Part shown: piece by piece, positions 1 through 13,300 of the stretch | Layout: each line of letters starts with the position of its first letter | Position numbering within the stretch: position 1 is the first letter of the stretch | Virus record (IMG/VR): IMGVR_UViG_3300046007_003307 | Location: 41,120-105,119 of that record | Source: a virus | Direction: 5' to 3' (one strand) | Length of the DNA: 64,000 nt | Notes under the pieces: generated by a model | Databases searched by the model: none | Told to the model about the DNA's origin: nothing | The model's input: the letters and a program-made list of their open reading frames with translations, nothing else | Made by a program: the position numbers and the translations under genes

Positions 1-1
1 T

Positions 2-1276
2 AGTCTAACTGATGCAGGAAATACCAGTGGCGCCGCTTTAGATGCTAGTTGGTTGATCCGTTTTAAAACAGTAGGACAAACTTACACTGTGCTATATCGT
101 GGACTTAATTATGTATTTGAAAGTGTAAAAGAAACTAATTTCTACTTTGACAATACAGTTAAAGTGTTTGACCCTAAAACAGGTCTTACTGTACATGATA
201 ACATTAAAGTATTAAAGGTAAACGCCAATCCCGATGATTCAAATCCTCTAGCATTGGATTATACATGGTACATTTATAAAAATATTATTGAAGTTGATGG
301 TTACGAAAATCCTAATAAAATATTAGTTACGTTTTCTGATATAGATACCAATGGTATATTAGATAATCCAGAATTGTTTGAATTAATTGTTAGCCCGGAT
401 GTTGATAGCAATAGCAAATATGTATACTTTCAAGCAACCTATGGATATGATAATTTTGTTACACAAACGCTTGTCAGCAACGATCTTATCAATTCCTCTT
501 ATGCAACCCTGATAGCAGCGCAGGCAGTTAGTCAAACTTGGCCTATTGGACAATTATTTTATATTGCAGCTGAGAATAAATTTTATCAGTCTGATGCAAC
601 CTACGTATTATCTGAGGTAACCGGATATACTGCTAAAGTTGGTCGTCAAGATATATATTTCCAATATCGTCATAATAGCCCTAACTATCGTCGTATCGAT
701 CCAAGCCCAAATAATATTATTGACTTGTATCTATTAACAAAACAATACGCCACTGATTATACTGCATGGATACAGGATACTACAGGTGTAGTCGCTGAGC
801 CAACGGCTCCAACCGTTGATGCATTGAGTACAGAGTTTAGTAGTTTGGAAAATTATAAAAATTTAACAGATACTATCATTTATAACCCTGCTAAATTTAA
901 ACCAATATTTGGCGCCAAAGCAGCAATTTCATTACAGGCAACATTTAAAGTGGTAAAAAATACAAGTATAGTGGTCAGTGATAATGATATTAAAACTAAA
1001 GTCATTGATGCAATTAACAGTTACTTTGATGTAGCTAACTGGGACTTTGGTGAAACATTCTACTTCAGTGAATTGAGTGCGTACCTGCATAGTGTGCTTG
1101 CACCTAATATTGCAAGTATCACTATTGTTCCATCGAGTGAAACTGGCACATTCGGTAGCCTACTACAAATCAATGCAAACTATAATGAAATTATTGTAAG
1201 TGCTGCAACTGTGGACAATGTACAGATTATTAGTGCAATCACCGCAGCGCAAATCAACCAAACTGTATTGGCTTAA
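2..1276 (+). CDS. Baseplate wedge protein, T4 gp6-like (5' end outside window)
   Basis: The frame is open to the left edge of the window, so only the C-terminal 424 residues are present; a TTG at 53 is not the true start. In T4, gp6 forms the inner baseplate wedge ring. The last 100 residues carry the conserved gp6-type end: a helix leading to WDFGETFYFSEL, then an amphipathic helix and the SITIVP strand, then a short beta tail. The next gene is a giant virion protein 30 bases downstream, which fits the 6-7-8 baseplate gene order of T4-like phages. The assignment rests on remembered similarity to cyanophage gp6 proteins, and the N-terminal domains cannot be judged here. Confidence 0.78.
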   Translation, partial: SLTDAGNTSGAALDASWLIRFKTVGQTYTVLYRGLNYVFESVKETNFYFDNTVKVFDPKTGLTVHDNIKVLKVNANPDDSNPLALDYTWYIYKNIIEVDGYENPNKILVTFSDIDTNGILDNPELFELIVSPDVDSNSKYVYFQATYGYDNFVTQTLVSNDLINSSYATLIAAQAVSQTWPIGQLFYIAAENKFYQSDATYVLSEVTGYTAKVGRQDIYFQYRHNSPNYRRIDPSPNNIIDLYLLTKQYATDYTAWIQDTTGVVAEPTAPTVDALSTEFSSLENYKNLTDTIIYNPAKFKPIFGAKAAISLQATFKVVKNTSIVVSDNDIKTKVIDAINSYFDVANWDFGETFYFSELSAYLHSVLAPNIASITIVPSSETGTFGSLLQINANYNEIIVSAATVDNVQIISAITAAQINQTVLA

Positions 1277-1280
1277 ATAC
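1273..1280 (+). promoter_or_regulatory. Possible T4-type late promoter (TTAAATAC)
   Basis: TTAAATAC overlaps the stop codon of the gp6-like gene and lies 26 bases before the giant virion gene. Similar TAAATA boxes precede other virion genes in this block (14828, 16931, 18227, 18255). T4-like late promoters have a TATAAATA box and no -35 element. This copy is a weak match and could be chance in AT-rich DNA. Confidence 0.3.
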
Positions 1281-1306
1281 TATATAACACTTGAGATTAT
1301 AACGAC

Positions 1307-4300
1307 ATGGCGACAAAAAAGACTTCAAATTTTCTTCCTACCATATTTCAAACCGATACTAACAATAAGTTTTTGTCGGCAACAATGGATCAGTTAGTAA
1401 CTGAGCCAAATTTAAGAAATATACACGGCTATATCGGAAGAACATTTGCTCCAACTTATAAAAGTAAAGACAGCTATGTAATCGAAAATTCAGCTGAAAG
1501 ACAAAAGTATCAACTTGAACCAGGTATTGTTGTTCGCAATGATCGACAAGAAATTACATTTTTTGCCAGTTATACTGATCTGTTAAACAAAATTGAATAT
1601 TATGGTGGGCTAACTGCAAACCATGATAGATTATTTGACGACGAATATTATAGCTTTGACCCACAAATATCATTTGATAAATTTATTAATTTTAGTCAAT
1701 ACTACTGGCTTGCAGATGGTCCAAACGCTGTTGATGTTAACACCAGCGGAGTTGATTTAGAAAAAACCTATAATGTTGTTCGTAATGTAAGTTCGTCTCG
1801 TTACGAGTTTACATCTACTAGCCCGACAAAAAATACTCTTACTCTAGCACGTGGTGGCCGATACACATTTGAAGTTGATCAATTGGGTAATCAATTCTGG
1901 ATACAAACTGAATTAGGTGTAGATGGTCTAGTAAATGCAACTCCGACAGTTAGTACACGTGATGTATTCGGAGTTATTAACAACGGTGCAGACTCGGGTA
2001 CAATTACATTTAATGTGCCGCAGGCAAGTGCCCAAGACAGATATGTGTTAATGAATGTAGTGGCCAACGTAGAGTACGCAGTGCCTCTTGCCTATGCTGA
2101 TATACAAAATCATACTGTTAGTCAATTCCTTGCTGCGTTTCCAGGCTATGCAGGTGTTGCTACTCAACTCAACGGTAAAACTGCAATATTCATTGATCAA
2201 AATTTATTAACAAACCGTGGTGAAGAAGCATGGACTGTACCTAATGTTTACGATGGCAACGGTGATATTGTGTCTGGCTATAATGCCGGCGAGGTAATAC
2301 CCGAGGCACAACGTTACGGAGTTTGGCGTGTACAATTTGCAGACAGTGGTGATATCAACGATCCATTAATTCGATTGGCCTGTGTACAAGATGTACAAAT
2401 CAACGAAAAGGTCTATATCAGATCTGGTGTAGTTAATGCCAATAAAGAATTCTTTAAAGATTATGATGGATTTTTTCATGTTGTTCCTGTGATATCAAGT
2501 ATACAAGATACTTTGTACTTTCAAGATGGTAACAATCCGTCTATCTATGGTACAATTAAACTAGTTGATATCGCTGGCTGGTCTATAGATGTTGAAAATG
2601 ATATTTTAGGAAAAACTACATACACCAGTCCCAATGGAGTGGTATTTACTAGCGGATTGAAAATAAGATTTGGTACTGATGCTATCCCAGCAACATATCA
2701 GGATAAGGAATATTATGTAGAAGGAGTAGGGTCTGCTACAGGCATACAATTAGTTGATACAACATTATTAGTTACACCTGAACCCTACAATGATGAGATT
2801 ATCACTAATTATCCATTGAATAGAATTAGTTTAAGTGCAGTTACTACAGATGTAATCCCTGCAGGTACTGTTATTAACATTGGCACTATTGAAGTTGAAG
2901 TATATTATGAAGTTACAGTTGGATCTTTGTACATTGTTACATTGAGCGATGTATCTTCAATAGTAAATGGATCGGCTATAACTGGAACAGGCATTGCCAG
3001 CGGAACATCAGTAATCAATACACGTCGAGACACTGTGTATCCAGAATATATTACCATTAACAGAGCTAGTGTAGATTTAAATGCATGGTCGAGAAATAAT
3101 CGATGGTTCCATCGAGATATAATCACTGCCACTGCTACCTATAACAATGAACAATATATATTTGACCAAGACCTTCGCGCACGTCGTCCAATTGTACAGT
3201 TTGAATCAGACCTGCAATTGTTCAATTACGGCAGGATTGGAAAAGCACCAGTTGATATATTAGATACTACAACACAAGATGCATTTAATAATTTGAATGG
3301 ACAGGTATTTTCTGTAGCGTTTGGAGTCACATTATTTGATGGCATGCGAGTTATATTTGCCAACGATGTTGATCCGTTGGTTCGTAATAAAATTTTTGTA
3401 CTTAATTTAGTGCAAACTGCAATTGATGGTGAAGGATTATTAACTGGGCCCAAATATATAAATTTAAATCCAGCTGCCGATGGTGCAGTTGAAACTTACG
3501 ATTCTGTAGTTATAACTGATGGTGTTTACAAAGGCACTCAGTGGTGGTACAATGGTGATACTTGGATAGCTAGTCAGCAAAAAACTAGCCTACAACAAGA
3601 TCCGTTATTTGACATGTACGATAGTGCTGAACAGAGTTTTTCGCTTTATCCGTTGAGTACGTTTACCGGCACACGATTATTTGGCTACAACAGATCAAGT
3701 ACCGGCACTATTTCTGATTCAGTATTGGCCTTTCCGCTGACTTACACATCATTCCAAACTCAGGGAAATATTGAATTCATCAATTACTTTGATACTGATA
3801 CGTTTAGTTATGTAGCTAATCAAACTCAACTTACTGAACGAATTGCCACAGGGTTCCTACATCAAATAGTAGATAGATACACATCACTACCAAAAAATAA
3901 TTGGAATACAGTTACTGAAAAAAATAATCAATATCAATTGATTACCTATGTATACGATGGTATTAATAGTCCATTTAAAATTGATGTCACTGTACCAGAT
4001 GCAGTTACGATACCATATGTTAAAGTTTATAAAAATAATGTATTCTTAAAAACATCTCAATGGACTTTAACAAATGGAGCATTGACATTATCCACTGCAC
4101 CTACTATAGGTGATAAGATCGACATTCTAGTCTATAGTAATGAAGTAAGTGCGCTTGGGCAATACCAGATACCAAAAAATCTAGAGCTCAATGCACAAAA
4201 TACTGATTTATCAACATTGACATTGGGTCAAATCAGAAATCACCTAGTGGAACTAAGTCAAAATAGTACAGAGTTAGTGGGTGATGTACTCAGTGATAGT

Positions 4301-7300
4301 AATCTTAGAGATATTGAGATTAAATCACAAGGCGGCACCATATTACAACACAGTGCACCTTTATCGAATGCAGCATTATTTTTAGTAAATGACAGCACAA
4401 ACTTTATTGACGCCGTTCGTTACGCACAGCAAGAATATGCTAGATTTAAAAATAAATTTTTAGAGTTAAGTGTAACTTTGTCTGGCATACAACCGACTGA
4501 TCCTGTGGCCAGTGTTGATTTAATCATAACCGAAATTAATAAGATTAAAAACAGTACGTTCCCTTGGTATTACAGTGACATGATACCGTATGGTACATTA
4601 AAAAATATTGTCAATGGCGTGGGCTATACAATATTTGACCCATTGGTTCGTTCATATGAAATTACTACAACATTCGATGCCCGTGCATTAAGTAATAAAG
4701 CAGTACTTGTTTATTTAAATGATGTACAGTTAATAATAGATATAGATTATACATTTGATACAGATCGTCCAGCAATAACGTTTACCGACACTGTTACTTT
4801 GGAAGTTGATGACAATGTTAAAATTGTAGAATATGCAGATACTAATGGATCTTATGTACCAGAAACTCCAACTAAGTTAGGGTTATATCCTAAATTTATT
4901 CCTGAGATCTTTTTAGACGATACCTATCGTACATCCATTAATGTTATTCGCGGCCACGACGGTAGCATAACACCAGCATTTGATGATTATAGAGATGAAT
5001 TTTTATTAGAGTTAGAAAAACGTATATACAATAACATCACGCTGCGTGATATCGGTAGCTATCAAGACATTTATAACGTAATGCCGGGTAAATTTAGAAA
5101 TAATGATTATTCGATAAATGAAATAAATCAATTAACGTCTAAGAATTTCCTTATATGGATAGGCAATAATAAAATTGATTTCACAGTCAACGACACATTT
5201 GACAGCAATGATCCCTTTACATGGAATTACAGCCGTTTTGTGGATCGAATTGATAGTGAAGCATTACCAGGTAGTTGGAGAGCATGCTATCAATATTTCT
5301 ATGATACATTACGTCCGCATTTAACTCCGTGGGAGATGTTGGGTTTCTCTACCATGCCATCATGGTGGGTAGAAGAATACGGTCCTGCACCTTATACTGG
5401 CGGCAATAAATTACTATGGGACGACCTAGAAGCTGGATTGATTAAACAAGGTACTCGCGCAGGTATAGATACAACCTTTGCACGCCCTGGATTGTCAGAA
5501 GTTATACCAGTTGATGCAAACGGATTTTTATTAAGTCCGGCAGCAATAATGACTGCATCATTTAATGCTACTCATGCGGCAACTGCATGGGCAGTAGGAC
5601 AACAGGGACCGGTCGAAACAGCGTGGCGCCACAGCAGTGACTTTGCGTTTGCTGTACAACAAGCACTGGCATTGGCTAAACCAGCCAAGTATTTTAGTCT
5701 ATTAATGGATGTGTCACGTTATTCAAAAAATACTATGTTGGAGCAATATGTAACTGATACCAATGATCACATTAAACAAACATCACTGACATTCAATGGT
5801 GACACATCAGCTGGCACTGTGGTTAGAACCGCCGGTTATATAAACTGGATTGCTGACTTTTTAATACATCAAGGTGTAGATCCTGCTACTGTTATTACTC
5901 CGCTGATATCACATTATCAAATTAATCTTGCATATAAACTGGCCGGATTTAGTGATCAAAAATATCTACAAATTTTAGCAGAACAAAGTTCACCGACCAG
6001 TACAAATGATAGTATTATTGTACCAAATGAAAATTATAATGTACATTTGTATAAATCGACGCCTGTTGACAAACTAGTCTACAGTGGTGTGATTATTGAA
6101 AAGACCACAAATGGCTATAGTGTACGTGGGTATAATTTAGCTAACCCGTACTTTACTATTATTCCAAGTGTGATAAATTCAAATGCATACAAAATTACTG
6201 TATTAACTAATTCAGTAACAGTGTTTAAAGATTATCAAAACTTAAAATTAACCGTACCTTATGGGTATGAGTTTAATAGCCAACAACAAATAGCTGATTT
6301 CTTAATTAGCTACGAAAGATATTTAATGGCGCAGGGTTTTACCTTCAATGACACAGATGAACAACTAGGCGAAACACGCAACTGGAAACTATCAACTAAA
6401 GAATTCTTATTCTGGGCACAGCAAGGTTGGGCACCGGGCAGTATCTTAGTATTATCACCGGTGGCTAACACAATAAATGCAGTTACAGTTGGTGCAATCA
6501 CTGATGCAATTACTGATAGTCAGCATGGTTCAAAAGTATTAGATCAAAATTTTGCCTTGGTTAAAACTACAAATTACAATGTGTTACGTAGCCCAACTGC
6601 ATTTAAATTAACATTGACCAATGATGCAGTTATTGGCTATATTGAATTAAATCTAGTACAATACGAGCATGTGTTAATTTTTGATAACACCACAGTGTTT
6701 AATGATATCATTTACAAACCTGAACTTGGTAATAGACAATACAGGTTAAAATTGATTGGACAAAAAACCGCAGACTGGGATGGCAGTTTAAGTGCGCCAG
6801 GCTTCATCTACAATTCTGGCAACATAGATGCGTGGTCCAGTAATAAAGATTATTTAAAAGGTGACCTAGTACAATATAAAAATCAATATTATGTTGCATT
6901 GAATAATGTTACTCAAACAACTAATGCTGAATTTGCCTTTGCTTATTGGAAACAAATTGCCGCAAGTGAAATTAAAAAAGGGCTATTGCCAAACTTTGCC
7001 ACCATTGCTGCTAAATCTCAGGTATATTATGATTCATATACAAATTTTAAAGATGCGGATCAAATCAACTACAGCCATGGATTAATTGGATTTAAAACAC
7101 GTCAATATCTGTCAGATCTTGGTTTAAGTGATACGACACAAATTGAATTATACAAAGGATTCATTAAACAAAAAGGTTCTGCTAATGCAATTAATCAATT
7201 GACCAGTGCAGAATTTAATAATTTAAGCAGTGCCATAAATTTCTATGAAGAATGGGCAATACGTGTGGGCGAATATGGTGCATTAGATACAAACCCATAC

Positions 7301-10300
7301 GTGGAAATTGCACTCGATGAAAAAGCATTTTCAGTTAATCCTGCAACTGCTACATTTGTAACTGATTCCAGCAGTGACGGTGTAACTACATTTAACAAAT
7401 CACAATTATATAAATCAACCGAGCAGTATAACGGAATTATTGCATTAGATAGAGATGCACAAAGTGATTACAATAACGATATCACTACTGCTGGATATGT
7501 AAATATCGATGATGTTGATACTACTATATTTGATCTAGCCAACTTCACTGATTTGAACAATCAATTATCTGCAATCGGTACTGGCTATACTATATGGTGT
7601 GCAAAAGACTTTTCGCAAAACTGGAATGTATATCGAGTAACAGAAACTGATAATACAGTTACATCAGTGGCTAACTCGTTAGATGGATATGTAACATTTA
7701 CCACCACTAATCCTCATGGATTGGTTGCTGGCGACATATTTTTAGTTCGTAGTTTTGCCACTGAGTTCGACGGCTTCTATCAAGTCGACAGTGTAATAGA
7801 CCTTGATAACATATTAGTCAGATACGCAGGTGACACTTCACAACTAACTACCTTAGATGGCGACGGCATGTTGTTTATTCTAGACAGTGTACGTTTTAAC
7901 TACATGGAAACTGCACGTTTATATACGCCGCCGCATCAATGGAAAGTCGGTGAAAAGATTTGGATCGATGAAGATGCGGAAACTAATGCTGTACAAGGCC
8001 AGCCATTTGGTACGCAACCAAGCGGTACATGGAAAGTATACGAAAAAACACACCCATGGGAAATGGATCAACGTCTAGTTAAAACCAATGATATGTACAT
8101 TACATTTAGTAATGTGGCACTGGCCAATGCAACTAGTACATTAACCATTGGCGGAAATGCTGTGACTAATATCACAACTATTACAGGTAATGCAGTGGGC
8201 ATTATATCAAATTTCCTTACTAGTAGTAATGCATCTAATGTAAGCACAAGTCAGATAGTTAGTACTAATAATATATTTCCAGCAAACACTACAGTATCTT
8301 CATTAACAACTAATAATGAATATTCTGCAAACATAGGCTACGGTCAAGCATTAAAAATGATTGACAACATCGAGCAAACTATTTTTGTCGGTACCACTTT
8401 GTATGCAAACTTATCTGTTTCTACTAACACAGGTGCAGTAAATGTATTTGATAAAAATACTTCAAATGTCTATACTGAATCGACAACTATAACACCTGAT
8501 GGTGCAAATACATTTACTTACGGTTCGCACATTGATACAGCAGTTGATCCGTTCATTGATGATGGAGTTGCCGGAAGAGAAACGTTAGCAGTTAACGCAC
8601 CAACAAGTTCTGGTGCCGGCGGCGCCGCTAATGTTGGTTTAATCTATACCTATAATAAACTTGAAGGCGAAACTGTATGGAATAGAGGACAGGTTATTAC
8701 AGGCAATGTTAGTGCTGTCGATGGACAGTTTGGCTATGGCTTTGCGTTTGATGAGTTAGGCCACTGGTTGTATGTTGGCGCTCCGTACGAAGCAACTCCA
8801 AAAGTGTATGTATATGGCTTACAACGCTTTGTAACTAAAGCTACGGGAAATGTTACTACATCTGGTTCTGTATCTACAATAACAGTACCATTTACACCCG
8901 AAGTTACTAATGATGCAAATGCACTAGTTGTGACTAGCTCAACACGTACATACATTCCAAATATTGATTACACATTATCTGGCACAACTATAACATTTAT
9001 ATCTGGAAATGTTAATGGTACACTAACAATTTCACAAGGTCCGTACTACACATTAGTTAAAACTATTAACGGACCGGCGGGCAGTGAATTTGGTTTTTGT
9101 ATTGATGCTAGTTTAAACGGTGCACAACTTGGTGTTGGCGCACCAGCTGACAGTGTAATTGGCTCTAGTGGCGACTTGCTCGATGAAGCCGGCGCAGTAT
9201 ACGCATACGATCGTGTTATCGAAGCATTTACCAGTACAACTGGTACAGTGTATACCACAGTAGAAACAATTGCACCTGTGTATAAAGTAACTGTTGACGG
9301 AATTGAATTGCCTCGCAGCGAATATACTGCAACCCCGGGAACTAATACAGTTACATTAAATGTTCCATTAGGTGTTGGTAAAGTTGTCAATGTTGAAACA
9401 AATGAATTTACTCTATTAGAAAGATTGATTGGCATTGACAGTTTAGATGGTAGTCTAAATGCTATTCAAGAAGGTGCACGATTTGGTACAGCCCTGACTA
9501 TCTGTTCAAACAACTGCGCATTCTATATTGGTGCTCCTTATTATAATGCCGGTACAATTTACAATACTGGTGCAGTATGGAAATTCCATAACAGAGGAAC
9601 CTTGTACGGTACTAACACAGGCTATACACAAAATCCAACGTTTACTCCAGGCAATACAATTCGACTAGATAACTTCCAAATTACTGTGACTGGTACAAGT
9701 TTAGATAGTTTAATCGAAGATATTAATGATGCTAACCTATTAGGTATCACCGCAGTTAATGAAAATGGATACTTAAGATTAGACAGTGATAAAACTGTAG
9801 CTAAAAATCGCTTACGTGTCTTATCAGGCAGTGGTACAGTGTATGAAGATGCAGGCTTGGCTATATTTGCGTTCATGCAGATTATTGTTAACCCATATCG
9901 TAGTAACAATGAATATTTTGGTACTAAAGTTATCTTGGCTCGCAATGCATACATGCTGGTTATTAGTAGTGAACGTGGAACAACAAAACATTATGCTACA
10001 TTTGATGCGCATACAGACTTATTATATCCTAACGCACCTGAATATATTATTGACACTGACCCAACCAGTCTAACCTATAACGAATTAATAGTAAATCCAG
10101 AACAATATCTATTAGATTCAACTAGCACACTGCACAATATTAACACAACACTCGATGATGATTCTACAGCACTATTAGACGAAGTTAAAGCAAGTGGTAG
10201 TGTTTACACATATGAATTATATGATGACCCACGTGACCATGTTGAGAATCCAGGACGTTATGCATTCTGTCAACAACTCGATCCAACAGATTTAAACTCA

Positions 10301-13300
10301 GGCGACGGATTTGGCGCGGCATTTGATGTAATCGGTGGACATATTGTAGTAAGTGCACCAACTGATGATACTACTATAGAAAATGGTGGCAGTATCTACT
10401 TGTTTAACAATCCGACTGGTCGTCGTGGTTGGAGTTTAATTAGATATCAAGAGCCACGTGTAGACATCGAATCAGTTACTAGAATGTATCTATACAGTAA
10501 TTTAACAAATACTATTTTAACATCATTGGAATTCATTGATCCTGCCAAAGGCAAAATCCTCGGTCGTGCAGATCAGGAAATATCATACAAAACTGGCTAT
10601 GATCCGGCAATATACAATCGCGGAACAAACACCGCAGTTAGCCTAAACGATAATATATTCTGGAGTACTACTCAAGTTGGTGAAGTGTGGTGGAATCTAA
10701 GTCAACTTAGTTACATAGATTATGAGCAAGATACATTAACATATCGCAGTATTAATTGGGGTAATTTATTCCCTGGATCAACTGTGGAAGTGTTAGAGTG
10801 GGTAGAAAGTATATATCTACCTAGTGCTTATGTTGCCAACGGTGGTGATGGCGTGCCTAAATATGCCGATGATAGTGCTTATGTTGAACTTGTTTATGTT
10901 GATCAAGTTACTAACATTATTAGTATTAAATATTTCTACTGGGTCAAAGATAAAACAACTGTTGATCCAACTAACGAAACTAGACAATTGACCACAACAT
11001 CAATACAGGATATAATACAAAATCCAAAAAATCAAGGCATTCCGTATGCGGCAGTTATACAGAATAATTCAGTTGTTGTATATAATGTAGCTGATTATCT
11101 GTCTGCGCAAACTACTATATTGCACCTTGACTATAATACAGTTAAGAATACTAATATTATTCATAGTGAATATGAACTAGTACAAAAAGGAAATGCAGAT
11201 AGTATAATATCTCCTAAGATTATTAATAAATTAATTGATAGTCTGGCTGGTATCGATATACTGGGTGCAGAGGTGCCTGACCCAACACTAAGCGTTGCTG
11301 ATAAATTTGGCTTAGGCACAAGACCACGTCAGGCTATATTTGCTGACAGAATTGCTGCCTATGCTAACTTAGTAGAATATGCTAACAGTATTTTGATAAC
11401 TAAACCGATTACAAGAAACTGTGACCTAACTACTATTAGTTCAGCTGAAGCAGAGCCTAGTTTTAAATTGGGAGAGTACGATTTAAAAATTGAAACAGAA
11501 ATAGAATTAGATTATCTCGATGTGGCATTATTAACCGCAGGATACAAAGTTTTAGTAAATCAAGATACTACCCAGGATAATTTATGGGTATTATATGAAT
11601 TGTCTGCGGATAAAACTTGGACCGCTATTAGAACACAAAGTTACAAAACCGACTTGTATTGGGATTATGTTGATTGGTATGCGCCCGGTTATGGTACAGA
11701 TACTCAACTTGAATATGTAGTTGACACATTAACTGATGCATTAAAATTACCAGTAGCAGTCGGCGATGATGTTTTAGTCAGAGTTGCCAACGGAGTCAAT
11801 CGCGGATGGAATTTACTTGTTCTCAATGGCAATAATCAATTTGATGTAGTCGGTATACAAGACGGAACTATTCAATTAAAAACATCAAATGGTAATTTTG
11901 TTAACAATAAAACCCCAACTACTGAAATTCGTTATATAATTACTGCACTTAAAGATGATATTTTTGTTGGCGAGTTAGACACAGAATTTAATAAATTATT
12001 CTTTGTAATGATTAACTATCTATTCAATGAACAAAAATATGTTGACTGGATATTTAAAACTAGTTTTATTAGTGTATCGCATAAATTGCGTTCACTATTA
12101 CAATATCCTAATTATATTAAAGATAATCAAACGTATTATGAAAGTTATATTACTGAGGTTAAACCGTATTCAACTAAAATACGTGAATACTCTATTAACT
12201 ATGACAGTACTGATGAATTTGCAGGCAGTGTAACTGACTTCGATCTATCTCCATATTACGATACGGATACTAAAATATTCCGTAGCCCTAGTGGTGAAGA
12301 TGTAATCAAAGACGAGGCTCTATGGCAAACTGACACATACAATCAATGGTATGCAAATAGAAATCATCGTGTTGAAAGTATCGTAGTAGAATACGGTGGA
12401 AGTGGCTACACATCAGAACCGATAGTTACTATTGTCGATGGTGGACTTGCAGCCACAGGCGCAACTGCCCGTGCAATTATTGATTTTGACTCAGGCGCAG
12501 TAACTAGCATTGAACTTTTAACATCTGGCAGTGGATATTATATAACACCGACCGTGATTATTAATGGTGGATGCACTATACCTGCAACTGCGTATGCAAT
12601 ACTTAAAAACAAACAAGTTAGAAGTGTTAATACAACATTAAAATTTGATAGAGTTAGTTACACTAGTTCTGTGCAGGAATGGGCCGCTAACACTGCTTAT
12701 ACTGCTGGTGATATTGTAACTCATGTGGGTTCACTGGCCGGTGCTGTTCGTCATGCATTTATAGTAAATGCAAACATAACATCGGGATCTACGTTTGTAC
12801 ACACTGAGGATTATACACGATACAGTTCGGCTAATTTTACCAATGCAAATGATCGTATTGTAGGATACTACGAACCAACTGCTGCCATGCCTGCAATCGA
12901 AACGATTAATAAAGATATTACAATCGCGGCCTCTGTCACAAACTCCAATGTATTATTTGTAACAGCCACTCCTGGATTGCATAAAAATATGACTATTAGC
13001 AGTAATTCTGCTAATGCAACAATAATCACTGAAGCAGTATCTGGAATATTATTATTAAGTGGTAATATCTCTGCCAACGTCGGTGATTATTTAACTCAAA
13101 CCAGGGTATCAAACATATATAATGTTACTAGCAATGTTGCTACATCATATTGGGCAAATGTATTTGTAACAGCTAATGTACAGATCCTCACAACTCTGCC
13201 TGCAATATTTGGAAATATAACCAATGCATATCGTGTAGGCGCATACTTAACTGAGCATGAGTTTAATTTAACCGATGTTATTAGTATTGTTGATAATTCA

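Noticed and set aside
9046-9435. 129-codon minus-strand frame inside the giant virion gene
   Set aside because: It lies fully antisense to conserved FG-GAP coding sequence and has no ribosome binding site or coupled neighbour. Several similar shadows in this gene were treated the same way.
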